Source: Aquiluna sp.
Lineage (GTDB): Bacteria; Actinomycetota; Actinomycetes; Actinomycetales; Microbacteriaceae
Direction: 5' to 3'
Length of the DNA: 64,000 nucleotides
NCBI GenBank assembly: GCA_021741585.1
Contig: JAIOXN010000001.1
Span: 983,059-1,047,058 of the forward strand
Position numbers and translations under genes: made by a program. The notes beneath the pieces are model-generated. The model saw only the letters and a list, made by a program, of their open reading frames with translations, was not told the DNA's origin and ran no database searches. Shown here in pieces: positions 43,315 to 52,465 of this stretch; within the stretch, counting starts at the first letter, position 1; each line of letters begins with the position of its first letter.

Positions 43315-44910
43315 ATGAGTGTCAGCACCAAAGAGAAGAAAACCAAAACAAAAGCCCTAGATGATGGTGGAACACCATCTCTTTTGGGCACCGTAATCAA
43401 ACTAATCCTGCTTGGCATTTTGGCCGCGGGAATGCTGTTTGCAATCATGATCTTGATTGGCAACGGCAGCTATTTCGTCGCAGGACTTGCGACCTTAGTA
43501 ACGCTAGTAATTCTTTTTATCTACCTTCGCAGAGGCATGCTGCCGGCGAAGTACATGATCCCTGGATTGATCTTCATGATGATCTTCCAGGTTTATGTGG
43601 CCGTGTATTCCGGCTACATCGCCTTCACTAACTACGGTGGCGGTCACATTGGTTCAAAATCTGGCGCAATTGAAATCATGGCCCTCACCGGTCAGGAGCG
43701 AGTACCAGAGTCCCCAGAGCTAACAATCAAAATTTTGCAATCCAGCGACGAGATTGGCATGTTGGCACTTATCACCCAAGACGATGGAGTCAAGGCTTGG
43801 GAGTTTGGAACCAACGATTCGATTTTGAGCCCAGAGAAGGTTTCTGGAACTTTTGAAGAGCCAGTAGTTGATGGCTACAAGATTCTGAACTTCTCCGAGG
43901 TAGTTGCAAATCAAGATGCCATCACCCAGCTCAAGATTCCTGCCGGAGATGAATATCCTTCGGCGTATGTGCTAACCAAAGACGGTTCCTACGCGTATTT
44001 CTATCAACCGACACTTGCTTATGATCCGGAAACAGACACCGTGACTCGAGTCACCGACGGCATGGTGTTTACGGATAACGCCGATGGTAATTTCCAGAGC
44101 GCTACCGGCGAAAAACTCTTCCCGGGTTGGCGAGCAGATGTTGGCTTTGCCAACTTCATCAAGGCCTTCACCGATGAGCGAATCCGAGGCCCATTCTTGG
44201 GCGTCACGCTTTGGACCTTTGCCTTTGCAATTCTTTCGGTGCTCACAACCTTTGCAATGGGTCTTGGTCTGGCACTTTTGTTCAACGACAAGACTTTCCG
44301 AGGAAGAAAGATTTATCGCGTTGCGATGATCTTGCCCTATGCCTTCCCTGGGTTTCTATCCGCCATGATTTGGCGATCGATGTTCAATGAAAAATACGGA
44401 TTCATCAACCAGGTAATTCTTGGTGGAGTTGATATCCCATGGCTCTCAGATGCTTGGCTCGCCAAACTCGCGATCTTGTTCGTGAACTTCTGGCTTGGAT
44501 TCCCATACATGTTCTTGATTGTTCTAGGAGCATTGCAGGCGATTCCAGAAGAGCTCATGGAGTCGGCAAAGATCGATGGTGCTACTCCTTGGCAGCAGCT
44601 TCGATTGATCAAGTTGCCGCTGTTGTTGGTTTCAGTCGCTCCGCTTTTGGTGACTTCCTTTGCCTTCAACTTCAATAACTTCACGCTCATATATCTACTG
44701 ACCGGTGGTGGCCCTAAGAATATCGATGCCGGATTGAATGCCGGTCACACAGATATCTTGATCACGCTGGTTTATAAGCTCGCGTTCAACGCCGGTGAGG
44801 GATCTGACTTTGGTTTGGCAAGCGCCTTCTCAATTCTGATCTTCTTCGTGGTGGGAACAATTTCCTATCTTGGATTTAGACGCTCGAGGACTTTGGAGGA
44901 CATGAACTAA
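43315..44910 (+). CDS. malF: maltose ABC transporter permease MalF
   Basis: A 531-residue permease with about eight spans: two N-terminal hairpins, a large extracytoplasmic insert (about 105-270, matching the MalF P2 loop) and the six-span core. The EAA loop that touches the ATPase is seen as MESAKIDGATPWQQLRLIKLPLL. It forms a heterodimer with MalG. The ATPase MalK is not encoded here, so a shared ATPase such as MsmK/UgpC-type elsewhere in the genome is implied. It overlaps malG by one base. Confidence 0.93.
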   Translation: MSVSTKEKKTKTKALDDGGTPSLLGTVIKLILLGILAAGMLFAIMILIGNGSYFVAGLATLVTLVILFIYLRRGMLPAKYMIPGLIFMMIFQVYVAVYSGYIAFTNYGGGHIGSKSGAIEIMALTGQERVPESPELTIKILQSSDEIGMLALITQDDGVKAWEFGTNDSILSPEKVSGTFEEPVVDGYKILNFSEVVANQDAITQLKIPAGDEYPSAYVLTKDGSYAYFYQPTLAYDPETDTVTRVTDGMVFTDNADGNFQSATGEKLFPGWRADVGFANFIKAFTDERIRGPFLGVTLWTFAFAILSVLTTFAMGLGLALLFNDKTFRGRKIYRVAMILPYAFPGFLSAMIWRSMFNEKYGFINQVILGGVDIPWLSDAWLAKLAILFVNFWLGFPYMFLIVLGALQAIPEELMESAKIDGATPWQQLRLIKLPLLLVSVAPLLVTSFAFNFNNFTLIYLLTGGGPKNIDAGLNAGHTDILITLVYKLAFNAGEGSDFGLASAFSILIFFVVGTISYLGFRRSRTLEDMN

Positions 44911-45842
44911 TGGAAAAGGAAATGACCTCAGAAGAGCGCAAGGCATATAACGCTGCGCGCAAAAAGCTTGAAGCTGAGCGCAAACCAACCATTGGTTTGC
45001 AGTTCAAGCGTCACGCTTGGAAGCACATCATCGCGATCGCAGTTGCTATCTACGCGGTCTTCCCGCTGCTTTACATATTCAGCGCATCCCTGAACGAGGG
45101 TGGAACCCTCACGGGCTCTAACTCTTTGTTTGCAACCATCGGTATCGGAAACTATGCGGACCTATTTGATAACCCGCAGAAGCCTTTTGCTAATTGGTTC
45201 GTGAACACCTTGATTGTGTCTGGATCCACCGCGATTGGTTCGGTATTTCTTTCCGCACTTGCTGCCTACGCTTTTTCTCGCATGCGATTCAAGGGGCGCA
45301 GAGCGGGTCTTTTGACTCTGATTTTGGTGCAGATGTTTCCACAGCTTTTGGCACTTGTTGCTATCTACGCTTTGCTTTCGGAAATCGGCCAGGTATTCCC
45401 ATGGATGGGAACCGGAACCCACCTCGGATTGATCCTGGTTTATCTAGGTGGAGCTCTGGGTGCAAACACCTATCTGATGTACGGATTCTTCAACACCATT
45501 CCAAAGGAGTTGGACGAGGCCGCCAAGATCGATGGCGCCACTCACACCCAGATCTTCTACGGCATGATTCTGAGATTGGCCGCGCCAATCTTGGCGGTTA
45601 TCGGTTTGCTTTCCTTTATTGGTACTTCAAGCGACTTCTTGTTGGCAAACATCATCTTGATTAAGCCTGAGGATAAGACGCTGGCGGTTGGTCTTTACTC
45701 TTATGTTTCGGACCAGTTCAACCAAGAGTGGACGGTGTTTGCCGCCGGTGCTGTGATTGCTGCGACTCCAATCGTTGGACTCTTTTTGTATCTACAGCGT
45801 TACATTGTGTCGGGTCTTATCGGCGGAGCGGTAAAGGGCTAG
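44910..45842 (+). CDS. malG: maltose ABC transporter permease MalG
   Basis: A 310-residue permease with six spans and a charged N-terminus (EKEMTSEERKAYNAARKK). The EAA loop is EAAKIDGATHTQIFYGMILRLAAPIL, and the C-terminus ends SGLIGGAVKG, as usual for MalG. With MalF it forms the channel for maltose/maltodextrins. The ATG overlaps the malF stop (TAATG). The GH13 gene follows after 12 bases. Confidence 0.95.
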   Translation: MEKEMTSEERKAYNAARKKLEAERKPTIGLQFKRHAWKHIIAIAVAIYAVFPLLYIFSASLNEGGTLTGSNSLFATIGIGNYADLFDNPQKPFANWFVNTLIVSGSTAIGSVFLSALAAYAFSRMRFKGRRAGLLTLILVQMFPQLLALVAIYALLSEIGQVFPWMGTGTHLGLILVYLGGALGANTYLMYGFFNTIPKELDEAAKIDGATHTQIFYGMILRLAAPILAVIGLLSFIGTSSDFLLANIILIKPEDKTLAVGLYSYVSDQFNQEWTVFAAGAVIAATPIVGLFLYLQRYIVSGLIGGAVKG

Positions 45843-45854
45843 TAGTTTTTAGAC

Positions 45855-47702
45855 ATGCCTTTATCTCTTGCTCTGACACCGCACCACGATGGCTCGGCGC
45901 TGTATGTGCCAAATCAGAAGCCACAGCTTTCTGACAAGATCAAATTGCGCATTCGGGTGCACACATCTTTGGGCAAGATCTCTCAGATTCTGATTCGCCA
46001 GAGTGACTCAGGGGAAGGCTTTCTAACCCCGAACCTCAAAAAGCTCTACACCCGCCACGGCTGGGATTGGTATGAGGGCACCATCACCATGTTCAATCCT
46101 GAGGTGCACTACCGCTTCTATATCGAGCTTTTGAACAAAGAAAGTTTCTGGCTCAACGGCAAGGGCCTCCACGAGCTAGATCAGCCAGATCGTGATGACT
46201 TTAGGATCAATACCTATAACAAGGTTCCTAAGTGGGCAACCGGTTCGGTGCTATACCAAGTCTTCCCAGACCGCTTTGCAAAAAGCAGCGAGGCTCAGAA
46301 TCGAAAGCTTCCAGATTGGGCAATCCCAAAAGCCTGGGGCGATGACGTCATTGGCAAGGGCCACGGCACCGCAGAGCAGATCTTTGGTGGCGATCTAAAG
46401 GGCATTGAGGAACACCTAGATCACCTCAAAAAACTTGGTGCCACGATTTTGTACTTGACACCGTTTTTCCCGGCTGGTTCAAACCATCGCTATGACGCAT
46501 CAAGCTTTGACTTGGTTGATCCACTATTGGGTGGCAATAAGGCCATGAGCTCCCTTGTGAAAAAGGCTCATGAAATGGGTCTAAAGGTGATGGGCGATCT
46601 GACCGCTAATCACTCTGGAGACAGGCATGAGTGGTTTGTTTCTGCGTATAGAAATCCAAAGGCCCCAGAATCTGAGTTCTATTACTTCTCCGATGGAAAT
46701 AGGCAATACGACAGCTGGTGGGGCGTTGCATCGCTTCCAAAATTCAACTGGAAGTCAGAAGAATTGCGTAAGCGGTTTATCGATGGCAAGACTTCAGTGG
46801 TTGCAAAGTGGCTCAAGGCCCCATACAAGCTGGACGGCTGGCGCATCGATGTTGCGAATATGACTGGCTGGATTCGCGGGGATGACTATAACCGTGAGGT
46901 TGCCACCACCATCCGCAAGACCATGGACAGCATCTCCGAGGACACCTTCCTGATTGGTGAGTTCACTTCGGATGCTGCAAACCACGTCGAGGGTGACACC
47001 TACCAATCCACCATGACTTATGCAAACTTCACCAAGCCAACCTGGCGCTGGCTTTGGAATCCAAAGGATGAGCGCGAAGAGGGTCAGGTTGGGGTTGGCC
47101 GCAAAGGCATCACCTCCAAGCAATACATGGAGCTTCACAACTCATTTGCAGGGACTTTCCCTTGGCACCTAAGAATGCACAACCTAAACGCTTTGGATAC
47201 TCACGACACCGGGAGATTCAAGTCCTTCACCATCCCGGGTGCCCAAAGAGTTGCCGCTGGGCTGCAGTTCACTTTCCCCGGCATTCCAATGATTTTTGCC
47301 GGCGATGAATTTGGACTTGACGGCTCAAACGGAGAGAACTCAAGGACCCCAATCCCTTGGAATAACGAGCGCGAAAACGATCCAACCATGATCGAGACCT
47401 ATGCCGCTCTCTCTGCGATCCGCAAGAAGCACAAGGCCTTGGTTGAGGGCTCAATGCGCTGGCTTTATGCCTCGAATGAGGCGATGGCTTTTGTCCGGGA
47501 ATCCAAGACCGAGTCGATTTTGGTTATTGCTTCTCGAGGCAAAGATCGCAAGATCGAGTTTGAGCGCGATGCGCTTAGTGGCAGCGAGCAAGCCGAGAAT
47601 CTATTTGGCAATGGAACCTTGCGAGTTGTGGGTCAAAAGATTCGCTATGAGGCGGTTGCGCTAGATCTTCAAATTTGGCGTTTGCCTAGCGCCCATCGCT
47701 AG
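45855..47702 (+). CDS. neopullulanase/maltodextrin glucosidase-like GH13 enzyme
   Basis: A 615-residue GH13 protein. An N-terminal beta domain (about 1-120) resembles CBM34, found in neopullulanases, cyclomaltodextrinases and MalZ; it is followed by SVLYQVFPDRFAKS, region I GDLTANHSGDRH, the nucleophile region GWRIDVANMTG, acid/base LIGEFTSDA and the third carboxylate in LDTHDTG. It lacks a signal peptide, so it acts inside the cell on imported maltodextrins or cyclodextrins. It is the last gene of the malEFG transcript. The tRNA cluster follows within 35 bases. Confidence 0.92.
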   Translation: MPLSLALTPHHDGSALYVPNQKPQLSDKIKLRIRVHTSLGKISQILIRQSDSGEGFLTPNLKKLYTRHGWDWYEGTITMFNPEVHYRFYIELLNKESFWLNGKGLHELDQPDRDDFRINTYNKVPKWATGSVLYQVFPDRFAKSSEAQNRKLPDWAIPKAWGDDVIGKGHGTAEQIFGGDLKGIEEHLDHLKKLGATILYLTPFFPAGSNHRYDASSFDLVDPLLGGNKAMSSLVKKAHEMGLKVMGDLTANHSGDRHEWFVSAYRNPKAPESEFYYFSDGNRQYDSWWGVASLPKFNWKSEELRKRFIDGKTSVVAKWLKAPYKLDGWRIDVANMTGWIRGDDYNREVATTIRKTMDSISEDTFLIGEFTSDAANHVEGDTYQSTMTYANFTKPTWRWLWNPKDEREEGQVGVGRKGITSKQYMELHNSFAGTFPWHLRMHNLNALDTHDTGRFKSFTIPGAQRVAAGLQFTFPGIPMIFAGDEFGLDGSNGENSRTPIPWNNERENDPTMIETYAALSAIRKKHKALVEGSMRWLYASNEAMAFVRESKTESILVIASRGKDRKIEFERDALSGSEQAENLFGNGTLRVVGQKIRYEAVALDLQIWRLPSAHR

Positions 47703-47735
47703 TGCTAATCTTTCTCGGTTGCCTTTTTGGCAAAT

Positions 47736-47807
<72 letters not shown>

Positions 47808-47838
47808 CGTTCGACAGTGAGTTTTCGCTGCAGTTCGA

Positions 47839-47915
47839 GGCTGAGTAGCTCAGTTGGTTAGAGCGCACGACTCATAATCGTGAGGTCGCGGGATCGTGCC
47901 CCGCCTCAGCTACCA
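47839..47915 (+). tRNA. tRNA-Met (CAT), elongator
   Basis: A 77-base tRNA with encoded CCA, acceptor GGCTGAG / CTCAGCT (closing G-U pair), anticodon stem CACGA/TCGTG and anticodon CAT. The overall body matches actinobacterial elongator tRNA-Met and not the initiator (which begins CGCGGGG). The T-loop is ATCGTGC instead of the near-universal TTCGANT, i.e. A at position 54 and T at 58. It is 31 bases from tRNA-Thr and likely cotranscribed. Confidence 0.93.
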
Positions 47916-47969
47916 ATAAATGTCAGACCCATCCGACACATAATTTTTCTTCTTCGGTAACCTTGAGCC

Positions 47970-48407
47970 ATGGTGAATCCAGAAATCCAAGGCAAGCGCT
48001 ATCCGCGCACCGCCCCCTATGTTGTTGGCCGCGAAAAGGTGCGGGAATTCGCAAAGGCTGTTTTTGCAGCCAAAGAATCCCAGGACCTTTCTCATGCCAA
48101 ATCCCTTGGTCACAGTGATCTTGTTGTTCCACCAACCTTCCCTGTGGTGATTCAGGAGCAGAGCTTGGCTCTTGTGCTTTCTGACCCACAAGCTCAGATT
48201 GATTTTTCGAGAGTGGTACATGGCGAGCAGAAGTTTGTTTACCAGCGGCCGATCGTTGCAGGGGATGAGCTCACCAGCGAACTTACTGTTGCCTCGGTCA
48301 AATCCCTTGGGGGCAACCACATGGCCACCTTTGAAACAGAAATCTTTGACACCAAAGATTCGCTGGTCTGCACCGCTATTTCGACTCTTGTAGTTAGGGG
48401 AGAGTAA
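47970..48407 (+). CDS. HadA-like MaoC-fold dehydratase subunit
   Basis: A 145-residue hot-dog-fold protein of the UPF0336/HadA group: NPEIQGKRYPRTAPYVVGREKVREFA, VVPPTFPVVIQ, VVHGEQKFVYQRPIVAGDEL. In Mycobacterium HadA pairs with HadB in beta-hydroxyacyl-ACP dehydration; this subunit lacks the catalytic Asp/His pair and supports substrate binding. Here, outside mycolic-acid producers, the dimer probably acts in fatty acid synthesis. Rather than rpmG, which lies between tRNA-Met and hadA in many actinobacteria, only 54 bases separate the tRNA from this gene. The GAG-TAATG junction couples it to hadB. Confidence 0.88.
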   Translation: MVNPEIQGKRYPRTAPYVVGREKVREFAKAVFAAKESQDLSHAKSLGHSDLVVPPTFPVVIQEQSLALVLSDPQAQIDFSRVVHGEQKFVYQRPIVAGDELTSELTVASVKSLGGNHMATFETEIFDTKDSLVCTAISTLVVRGE

Positions 48408-48823
48408 TGCCTAATTTCCAAGAACTATCAGTTGGTCAGGTTGTCGCAGAGCAAAGCTTTGAAGTTTCCAGAGACTCGCTGGTTCGTTATGCGGGAGCAT
48501 CCGGAGACTTCAACCCAATCCACTACCGCGAGGACTTTGCTCAGAGTGTGGGCCTCCCAGGTGTCATTGCCCACGGCATGCTGACAATGGGTTTGTCTAT
48601 TCAGCCGGTTGTCAGTTGGATTGGCGATGCCGCCAAGATTCTCGACTACGGGGTTAGATTCACCAAGCCGGTTCCAGTATCAGGATCTGGTTCGACAACT
48701 CTCAAAGTGGTTGCCACCATCGGCGCTTTGGATGAAGAATCGCAGCGAGCAAGAGTGGATCTAACAACCAGTTATGAAGAGACTACTGTTTTGGGCAAGG
48801 CCCAAGCTTGGGTCCAGCTTTGA
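48407..48823 (+). CDS. HadB-like MaoC dehydratase, catalytic subunit
   Basis: A 138-residue MaoC-like dehydratase with the catalytic hydratase-2 motif in YAGASGDFNPIHYREDFA (Asp and His), HGMLTMGLS, and the second-half segment DYGVRFTKPVPV. It pairs with the HadA-like protein to remove water from 3-hydroxyacyl-ACP. It overlaps hadA by one base and murB by four. The order hadA-hadB ahead of tRNA-Trp-secE-nusG is conserved across actinobacteria. Confidence 0.9.
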   Translation: MPNFQELSVGQVVAEQSFEVSRDSLVRYAGASGDFNPIHYREDFAQSVGLPGVIAHGMLTMGLSIQPVVSWIGDAAKILDYGVRFTKPVPVSGSGSTTLKVVATIGALDEESQRARVDLTTSYEETTVLGKAQAWVQL

Positions 48824-49848
48824 GCATTCCGGCGCTCGCAAGTCTCACCACCATGCAAGTCGGCGGTGTCCCAAAAAGCATCACAAAGTGCGAGAGCACA
48901 AATGATCTTTACGAAGCGGCCAAGGCTGCCTGGTTATCTGACGAGCCGTTCCAAATCTTGGGTGGCGGCTCAAACACCGTTTTCGCGGACGAGGTCGCGC
49001 ATCTAAACATCATTCTGGTTGCAAACCTTGGAAAAGAAATAGTTTTCGAAGATGACCAAAAGGCCATCGTCCGGGTTCAGTCAGGCGAATCCTGGGATGA
49101 GCTAGTGGCTTGGGCGGTCGAGCATAACCTCGCCGGCATCGAGGCGATGAGCGGTATCCCTGGCAGTGTTGGTGCTACGCCTGTTCAAAACGTTGGTGGT
49201 TACGGCCAAGAGGTCTCTCAGGTGATCACCCAAATCGAATTCTTGGACGCATCCACCCACGAGGTTGAAATCAAGCCTGCAAGCTTCTTCAAATTCTCCT
49301 ACCGCGACAGCGCTCTCAAGCACGACCTCAAAGGCGTGATTGGTTGGGTGGAGTTTGAGCTTCAGAAACTTGGCGGACTCTCTGTCCCGATGGCATCGGG
49401 ACAGATCACCAATCATGTTGGTGCCGAATATGGTTCTGCGTTGCCGCTGAAGGTGGTTCGTGACACCGTCATCGAGTTGCGAAGCTCAAAGGGCATGGTC
49501 GTCAGGCTAGATGATCCAGACTCTGTGAGCTGCGGAAGTTTCTTTACAAACCCAGTGGTTAGTTTTTCCAAGAGCCTTGAATTTCCAGATGAGATGCAAA
49601 AGTGGGAAATGGAATCCGGAGACGTAAAACTTTCTGCAGGATGGCTGATTGAAAATGCCGGAATCCCAAAAGGTTATTCGATTCCTGGCTCCAAGGCTGC
49701 AATTTCAAATAAGCACGCCTTGGCAATTACAAACCGTGGCGGAGCAAAGGCCGAAGAGATAGTCCAGCTTGCCGTGCTGATTCAAGAAAGAGTCGCGGCA
49801 CGTTGGGGCATAAACCTTATTCCCGAGCCAAACCTGATTGGTTTTTAG
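48820..49848 (+). CDS. murB: UDP-N-acetylenolpyruvoylglucosamine reductase
   Basis: An FAD enzyme that reduces UDP-GlcNAc-enolpyruvate to UDP-MurNAc for peptidoglycan. Motifs: [12 protein letters not shown] near residue 48, [46 protein letters not shown] with the catalytic serine, and [10 protein letters not shown]. The TTG at 48820 (overlapping the hadB stop as TTGA) is preferred; an in-frame TTG at 48808 is the alternative. The stop interlocks with the aminotransferase gene on the other strand. Confidence 0.95.
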   Translation: MSIPALASLTTMQVGGVPKSITKCESTNDLYEAAKAAWLSDEPFQILGGGSNTVFADEVAHLNIILVANLGKEIVFEDDQKAIVRVQSGESWDELVAWAVEHNLAGIEAMSGIPGSVGATPVQNVGGYGQEVSQVITQIEFLDASTHEVEIKPASFFKFSYRDSALKHDLKGVIGWVEFELQKLGGLSVPMASGQITNHVGAEYGSALPLKVVRDTVIELRSSKGMVVRLDDPDSVSCGSFFTNPVVSFSKSLEFPDEMQKWEMESGDVKLSAGWLIENAGIPKGYSIPGSKAAISNKHALAITNRGGAKAEEIVQLAVLIQERVAARWGINLIPEPNLIGF

Positions 49849-51044
49849 CTAAAGAGCTTCTGCAATCTTTGGATTCCCTCGAGCAACTGCGCGTCACCAA
49901 GTGCGTAGCTCAAGCGAACATATCCGCTTGGACCAAACGCTTCTCCTGGAACCATTGCAACCTCTGCTGCATCCAAGGCGTAGTCACAAAGTTCAAGTGA
50001 GCTGTTTAGAGTCACTCCATTCCAGCTCTTCCCCAATAGGCCGCTGACGTCTGAGTAGACGTAGAACGCACCCTTTGGGGTTGGGGTGACCATACCGGAG
50101 ATTTTGTTTAGCTCTGAAACCGCAATCTTTCTTCTTCTGTCAAAAGCCTGAAGCATTTCTTGGATTGGTGCTTGATCTCCGGTTAGTGCTGCAATTCCAG
50201 CGCGCTGCGAAATGTTGGAAACGTTCGATGAGAGGTGAGACTGCAGGTTTCCTGCAGCCTTGGCTGCATCGAGCGGAGCGACCATCCAGCCAAGTCTCCA
50301 ACCAGTCATGGCATAGGTCTTGGCAACTCCGTTCACCATGATGGTGCGGTCTGCAAGCTCGGGAACCAGCTCGGTGATCGAATGCGCAACCATGCCGTCA
50401 TAGGTCAGGTTCTGGTAAATCTCGTCTGCCACGACCCATAGGTTTGGCTTTGAGGCCACCCATTCACCGATCGCAGTTAGTTCTTCCTTGGTGTAGACAG
50501 AGCCGGTCGGGTTGGATGGCGAGCACATCAAGAGTGCTTTGGTCTTTGGTGTGTATGCAGCCTCTAGCTGTGCCACGGTGACTTTATAGTCCTGGTCGCT
50601 ACCTGCAAAAACATCTACTTGCTTGCCGCCGGCAAGCTTGATTGCCTCAGGATAGGTGGTCCAGTATGGAGCAGGGACCAAGACCTCATCTTGTGGGTCC
50701 AGGATCACGGCAAAAGCTTGATAAACCGCCTGCTTGCCACCGTTTGTGACGATTACTTGAGCTGCAGAAACCTCAGTGCCCGAGTCTTTCTTGGTCTTCT
50801 CGACAATGGCTTCTTTAAGCTCAGGAAGACCAGCAGCTGGTGTGTATCGGTGATTTTTGGGGTCTCTTGCTGCCACAACAGCCGCCTCAACAATGTGTGC
50901 TGGGGTCGGAAAATCTGGCTCTCCGGCAGCGTAGGAAATGACATCTTTGCCTTCAGCTTTCAGGGCCTTAGCTTTGGCATCAACCTTCAGGGTGGCAGAT
51001 TCGGCAATCGCAGCAATACGCTTAGAGATACGGGTTTCAGACAT
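49845..51044 (-). CDS. pyridoxal-phosphate aspartate aminotransferase
   Basis: A class I aminotransferase of 399 residues from the ATG at 51044 (family start [20 protein letters not shown]). Motifs: [35 protein letters not shown], the Asn-Pro-Thr-Gly loop SNPTGSVY, the catalytic lysine in [16 protein letters not shown], and the carboxylate-binding arginine in GYVRLSYAL. It probably interconverts aspartate and oxaloacetate; related enzymes also use prephenate or aromatic amino acids. Upstream, the 214 bases to tRNA-Trp contain a 21-base palindrome. Confidence 0.92.
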   Translation of the reverse strand: MSETRISKRIAAIAESATLKVDAKAKALKAEGKDVISYAAGEPDFPTPAHIVEAAVVAARDPKNHRYTPAAGLPELKEAIVEKTKKDSGTEVSAAQVIVTNGGKQAVYQAFAVILDPQDEVLVPAPYWTTYPEAIKLAGGKQVDVFAGSDQDYKVTVAQLEAAYTPKTKALLMCSPSNPTGSVYTKEELTAIGEWVASKPNLWVVADEIYQNLTYDGMVAHSITELVPELADRTIMVNGVAKTYAMTGWRLGWMVAPLDAAKAAGNLQSHLSSNVSNISQRAGIAALTGDQAPIQEMLQAFDRRRKIAVSELNKISGMVTPTPKGAFYVYSDVSGLLGKSWNGVTLNSSLELCDYALDAAEVAMVPGEAFGPSGYVRLSYALGDAQLLEGIQRLQKLFS

Positions 51045-51166
51045 ATCCACAAGGATACTTTGAGAAAGTGCTCTCAAGCGCAAATCTGGCATTGCACTAT
51101 TGGGTTTAAGCCCCTAAACTCTATGGAGTTGACATCTGCCGAAAACTAATCTGTCGAAAAATCAAA

Positions 51167-51187
51167 CTTTTAGATTCAATCTAGAAG
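51167..51187. promoter_or_regulatory. 21-base palindrome upstream of tRNA-Trp/secE
   Basis: The arms CTTTTAGATT and AATCTAGAAG are complementary at nine of ten positions around a central C. There is no thymine run downstream, so termination is unlikely. It lies 123 bases before the divergent aminotransferase ATG and 71 before tRNA-Trp. The rest of this 214-base gap shows no gene; a TTGACA is present at 51129 but no well-spaced -10 box. Confidence 0.5.
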
Positions 51188-51257
51188 TCTGCCTTTCTCA
51201 GGTGGCCCTTGAAACCAAGCCTCGGGCCCGTTGGCGGTTGATGGCGATGGCAACAAT

Positions 51258-51330
51258 AGGGCGGTAGTTCAATTGGTAGAGCATCGGTCTCCAAAACCGA
51301 AAGTTGCAGGTTCGAGTCCTGTCCGCCCTG
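51258..51330 (+). tRNA. tRNA-Trp (CCA)
   Basis: A 73-base tRNA with acceptor AGGGCGG / CCGCCCT, anticodon stem TCGGT/ACCGA and loop CTCCAAA giving anticodon CCA, T-arm with TTCGAGT, discriminator G; CCA is not encoded. It stands 20 bases before secE, as in most actinobacteria. Confidence 0.97.
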
Positions 51331-51350
51331 CGATAAACAGAAGGAACAAA

Positions 51351-51614
51351 ATGGCAGAAGAGATTCAGAAAGCCTCTGAGGACCTTGTCGAGTCAGCAAA
51401 AGCTGAAAAGGCAAAGGCCAAGGGCCCAATAGGTCGCGCTTCGTTGTTTTTGCGCCAGGTGGTGCAGGAGCTAGGGAAGGTCACTCGACCTACCCGCAAG
51501 GAGCTAATCAACTACACAGGCGTTGTGCTTGGGTTCGTTGCCGTTGTCATGGTGATCATCTCCGGTCTGGACTGGCTGTTCCTAAATGTCGTCACTTTCG
51601 TATTTGCAGGATAA
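51351..51614 (+). CDS. secE: preprotein translocase subunit SecE
   Basis: An 87-residue SecE. The N-terminal 30 residues are charged and variable; the conserved amphipathic segment FLRQVVQELGKVTRPTRKEL (about 33-52) and one C-terminal membrane span (about 57-80) define the family. The ATG at 51351 after GAAGGAAC is used; the open frame extends back through the tRNA, which is not coding. With SecY and SecG it forms the protein-conducting channel. nusG follows after ten bases. Confidence 0.95.
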   Translation: MAEEIQKASEDLVESAKAEKAKAKGPIGRASLFLRQVVQELGKVTRPTRKELINYTGVVLGFVAVVMVIISGLDWLFLNVVTFVFAG

Positions 51615-51624
51615 AGAGGATTAA

Positions 51625-52446
51625 TTGTCTGATCTAAATTTCAGTGATGTAACTGAAGAGAATGAGCCAATCGCTCTGGCGGAACTAACCCCAGACGAGA
51701 ACGTTGACCTAGACGCTGCAGATCTAGAGGCAGCAGAGTCTGAAGCCGAGCACGAGATGGACGGCTTCCACATCGAAGAGATTCCAACCGAGGCAGCAGC
51801 AGAGCCTGAGGTTGTCGAAGAAGACCCTTACGCAAAATTCCGTCTTGAGCTTCGCCAGCAGCCAGGCAAGTGGTACGTAATCCACTCCTACGCAGGATAC
51901 GAGCGTCGCGTCAAGCAGAACATTGAAACCCGCGCAGCTGCATTGCCAGGTGGCGATGACATTCTGCAGATCGAGGTTCCAATGGAAGAAACCATTGAGA
52001 TCAGAAACGGTCAGCGCAAGCTGGTTTCCAAGGTACGCATCCCGGGATATGTTCTAATCCGCATGGAGATGAACGAGGAGAGCTGGTCTCTGGTTCGCCA
52101 CACCCCAGCCGTCACCGGTTTTGTCGGAAACTCTCAGCACCCAACCCCACTTCGTCCAAACGAAGCTTTTGAAATGCTCAAGCCATTGTTCACCCCTGAG
52201 GAGACCGAAGAGGTCAAGAACGCCAAGGCTTCAATTGGCGGCAAAGCCAAGGGCAAGTCAATTCCTGTCAAGATCGACTTCTCGGTTGGCGAGAGCATCA
52301 TGATCAAGGACGGCTCATTCGCCGGACTTCCGGGCACAATTTCGGAGATCAAGCCAGAGTCTGGCAAGGTCACCGTTCTAGTTTCACTATTCGAGCGCGA
52401 GACCCCAGTCGAATTGTCATTCGACCAGGTCGGACCGCTGAACTAA
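51625..52446 (+). CDS. nusG: transcription termination/antitermination factor NusG
   Basis: A 273-residue NusG with TTG start. An acidic N-terminal extension of about 70 residues (rich in Glu, Asp and Ala, ending VVEEDPYAKF) precedes the NGN domain (KWYVIHSYAGYERRVKQNIE to HTPAVTGFVGN) and the C-terminal KOW domain (VGESIMIKDGSFAGLPGTISEI). It binds RNA polymerase to influence pausing and Rho action and links to the ribosome. The acidic extension is common in actinobacteria. Next in the same operon is rplK. Confidence 0.96.
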   Translation: MSDLNFSDVTEENEPIALAELTPDENVDLDAADLEAAESEAEHEMDGFHIEEIPTEAAAEPEVVEEDPYAKFRLELRQQPGKWYVIHSYAGYERRVKQNIETRAAALPGGDDILQIEVPMEETIEIRNGQRKLVSKVRIPGYVLIRMEMNEESWSLVRHTPAVTGFVGNSQHPTPLRPNEAFEMLKPLFTPEETEEVKNAKASIGGKAKGKSIPVKIDFSVGESIMIKDGSFAGLPGTISEIKPESGKVTVLVSLFERETPVELSFDQVGPLN

Positions 52447-52465
52447 CCAATAAGAAAGAAAAGAA

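Noticed and set aside
45194-45664. 156-codon frame on the plus strand within malG
   Set aside because: Out-of-frame shadow of malG, with Trp/Arg/Cys-rich composition and no ribosome site.
51231-51350. N-terminal extension of secE through tRNA-Trp
   Set aside because: The frame is open only by chance across a tRNA gene.
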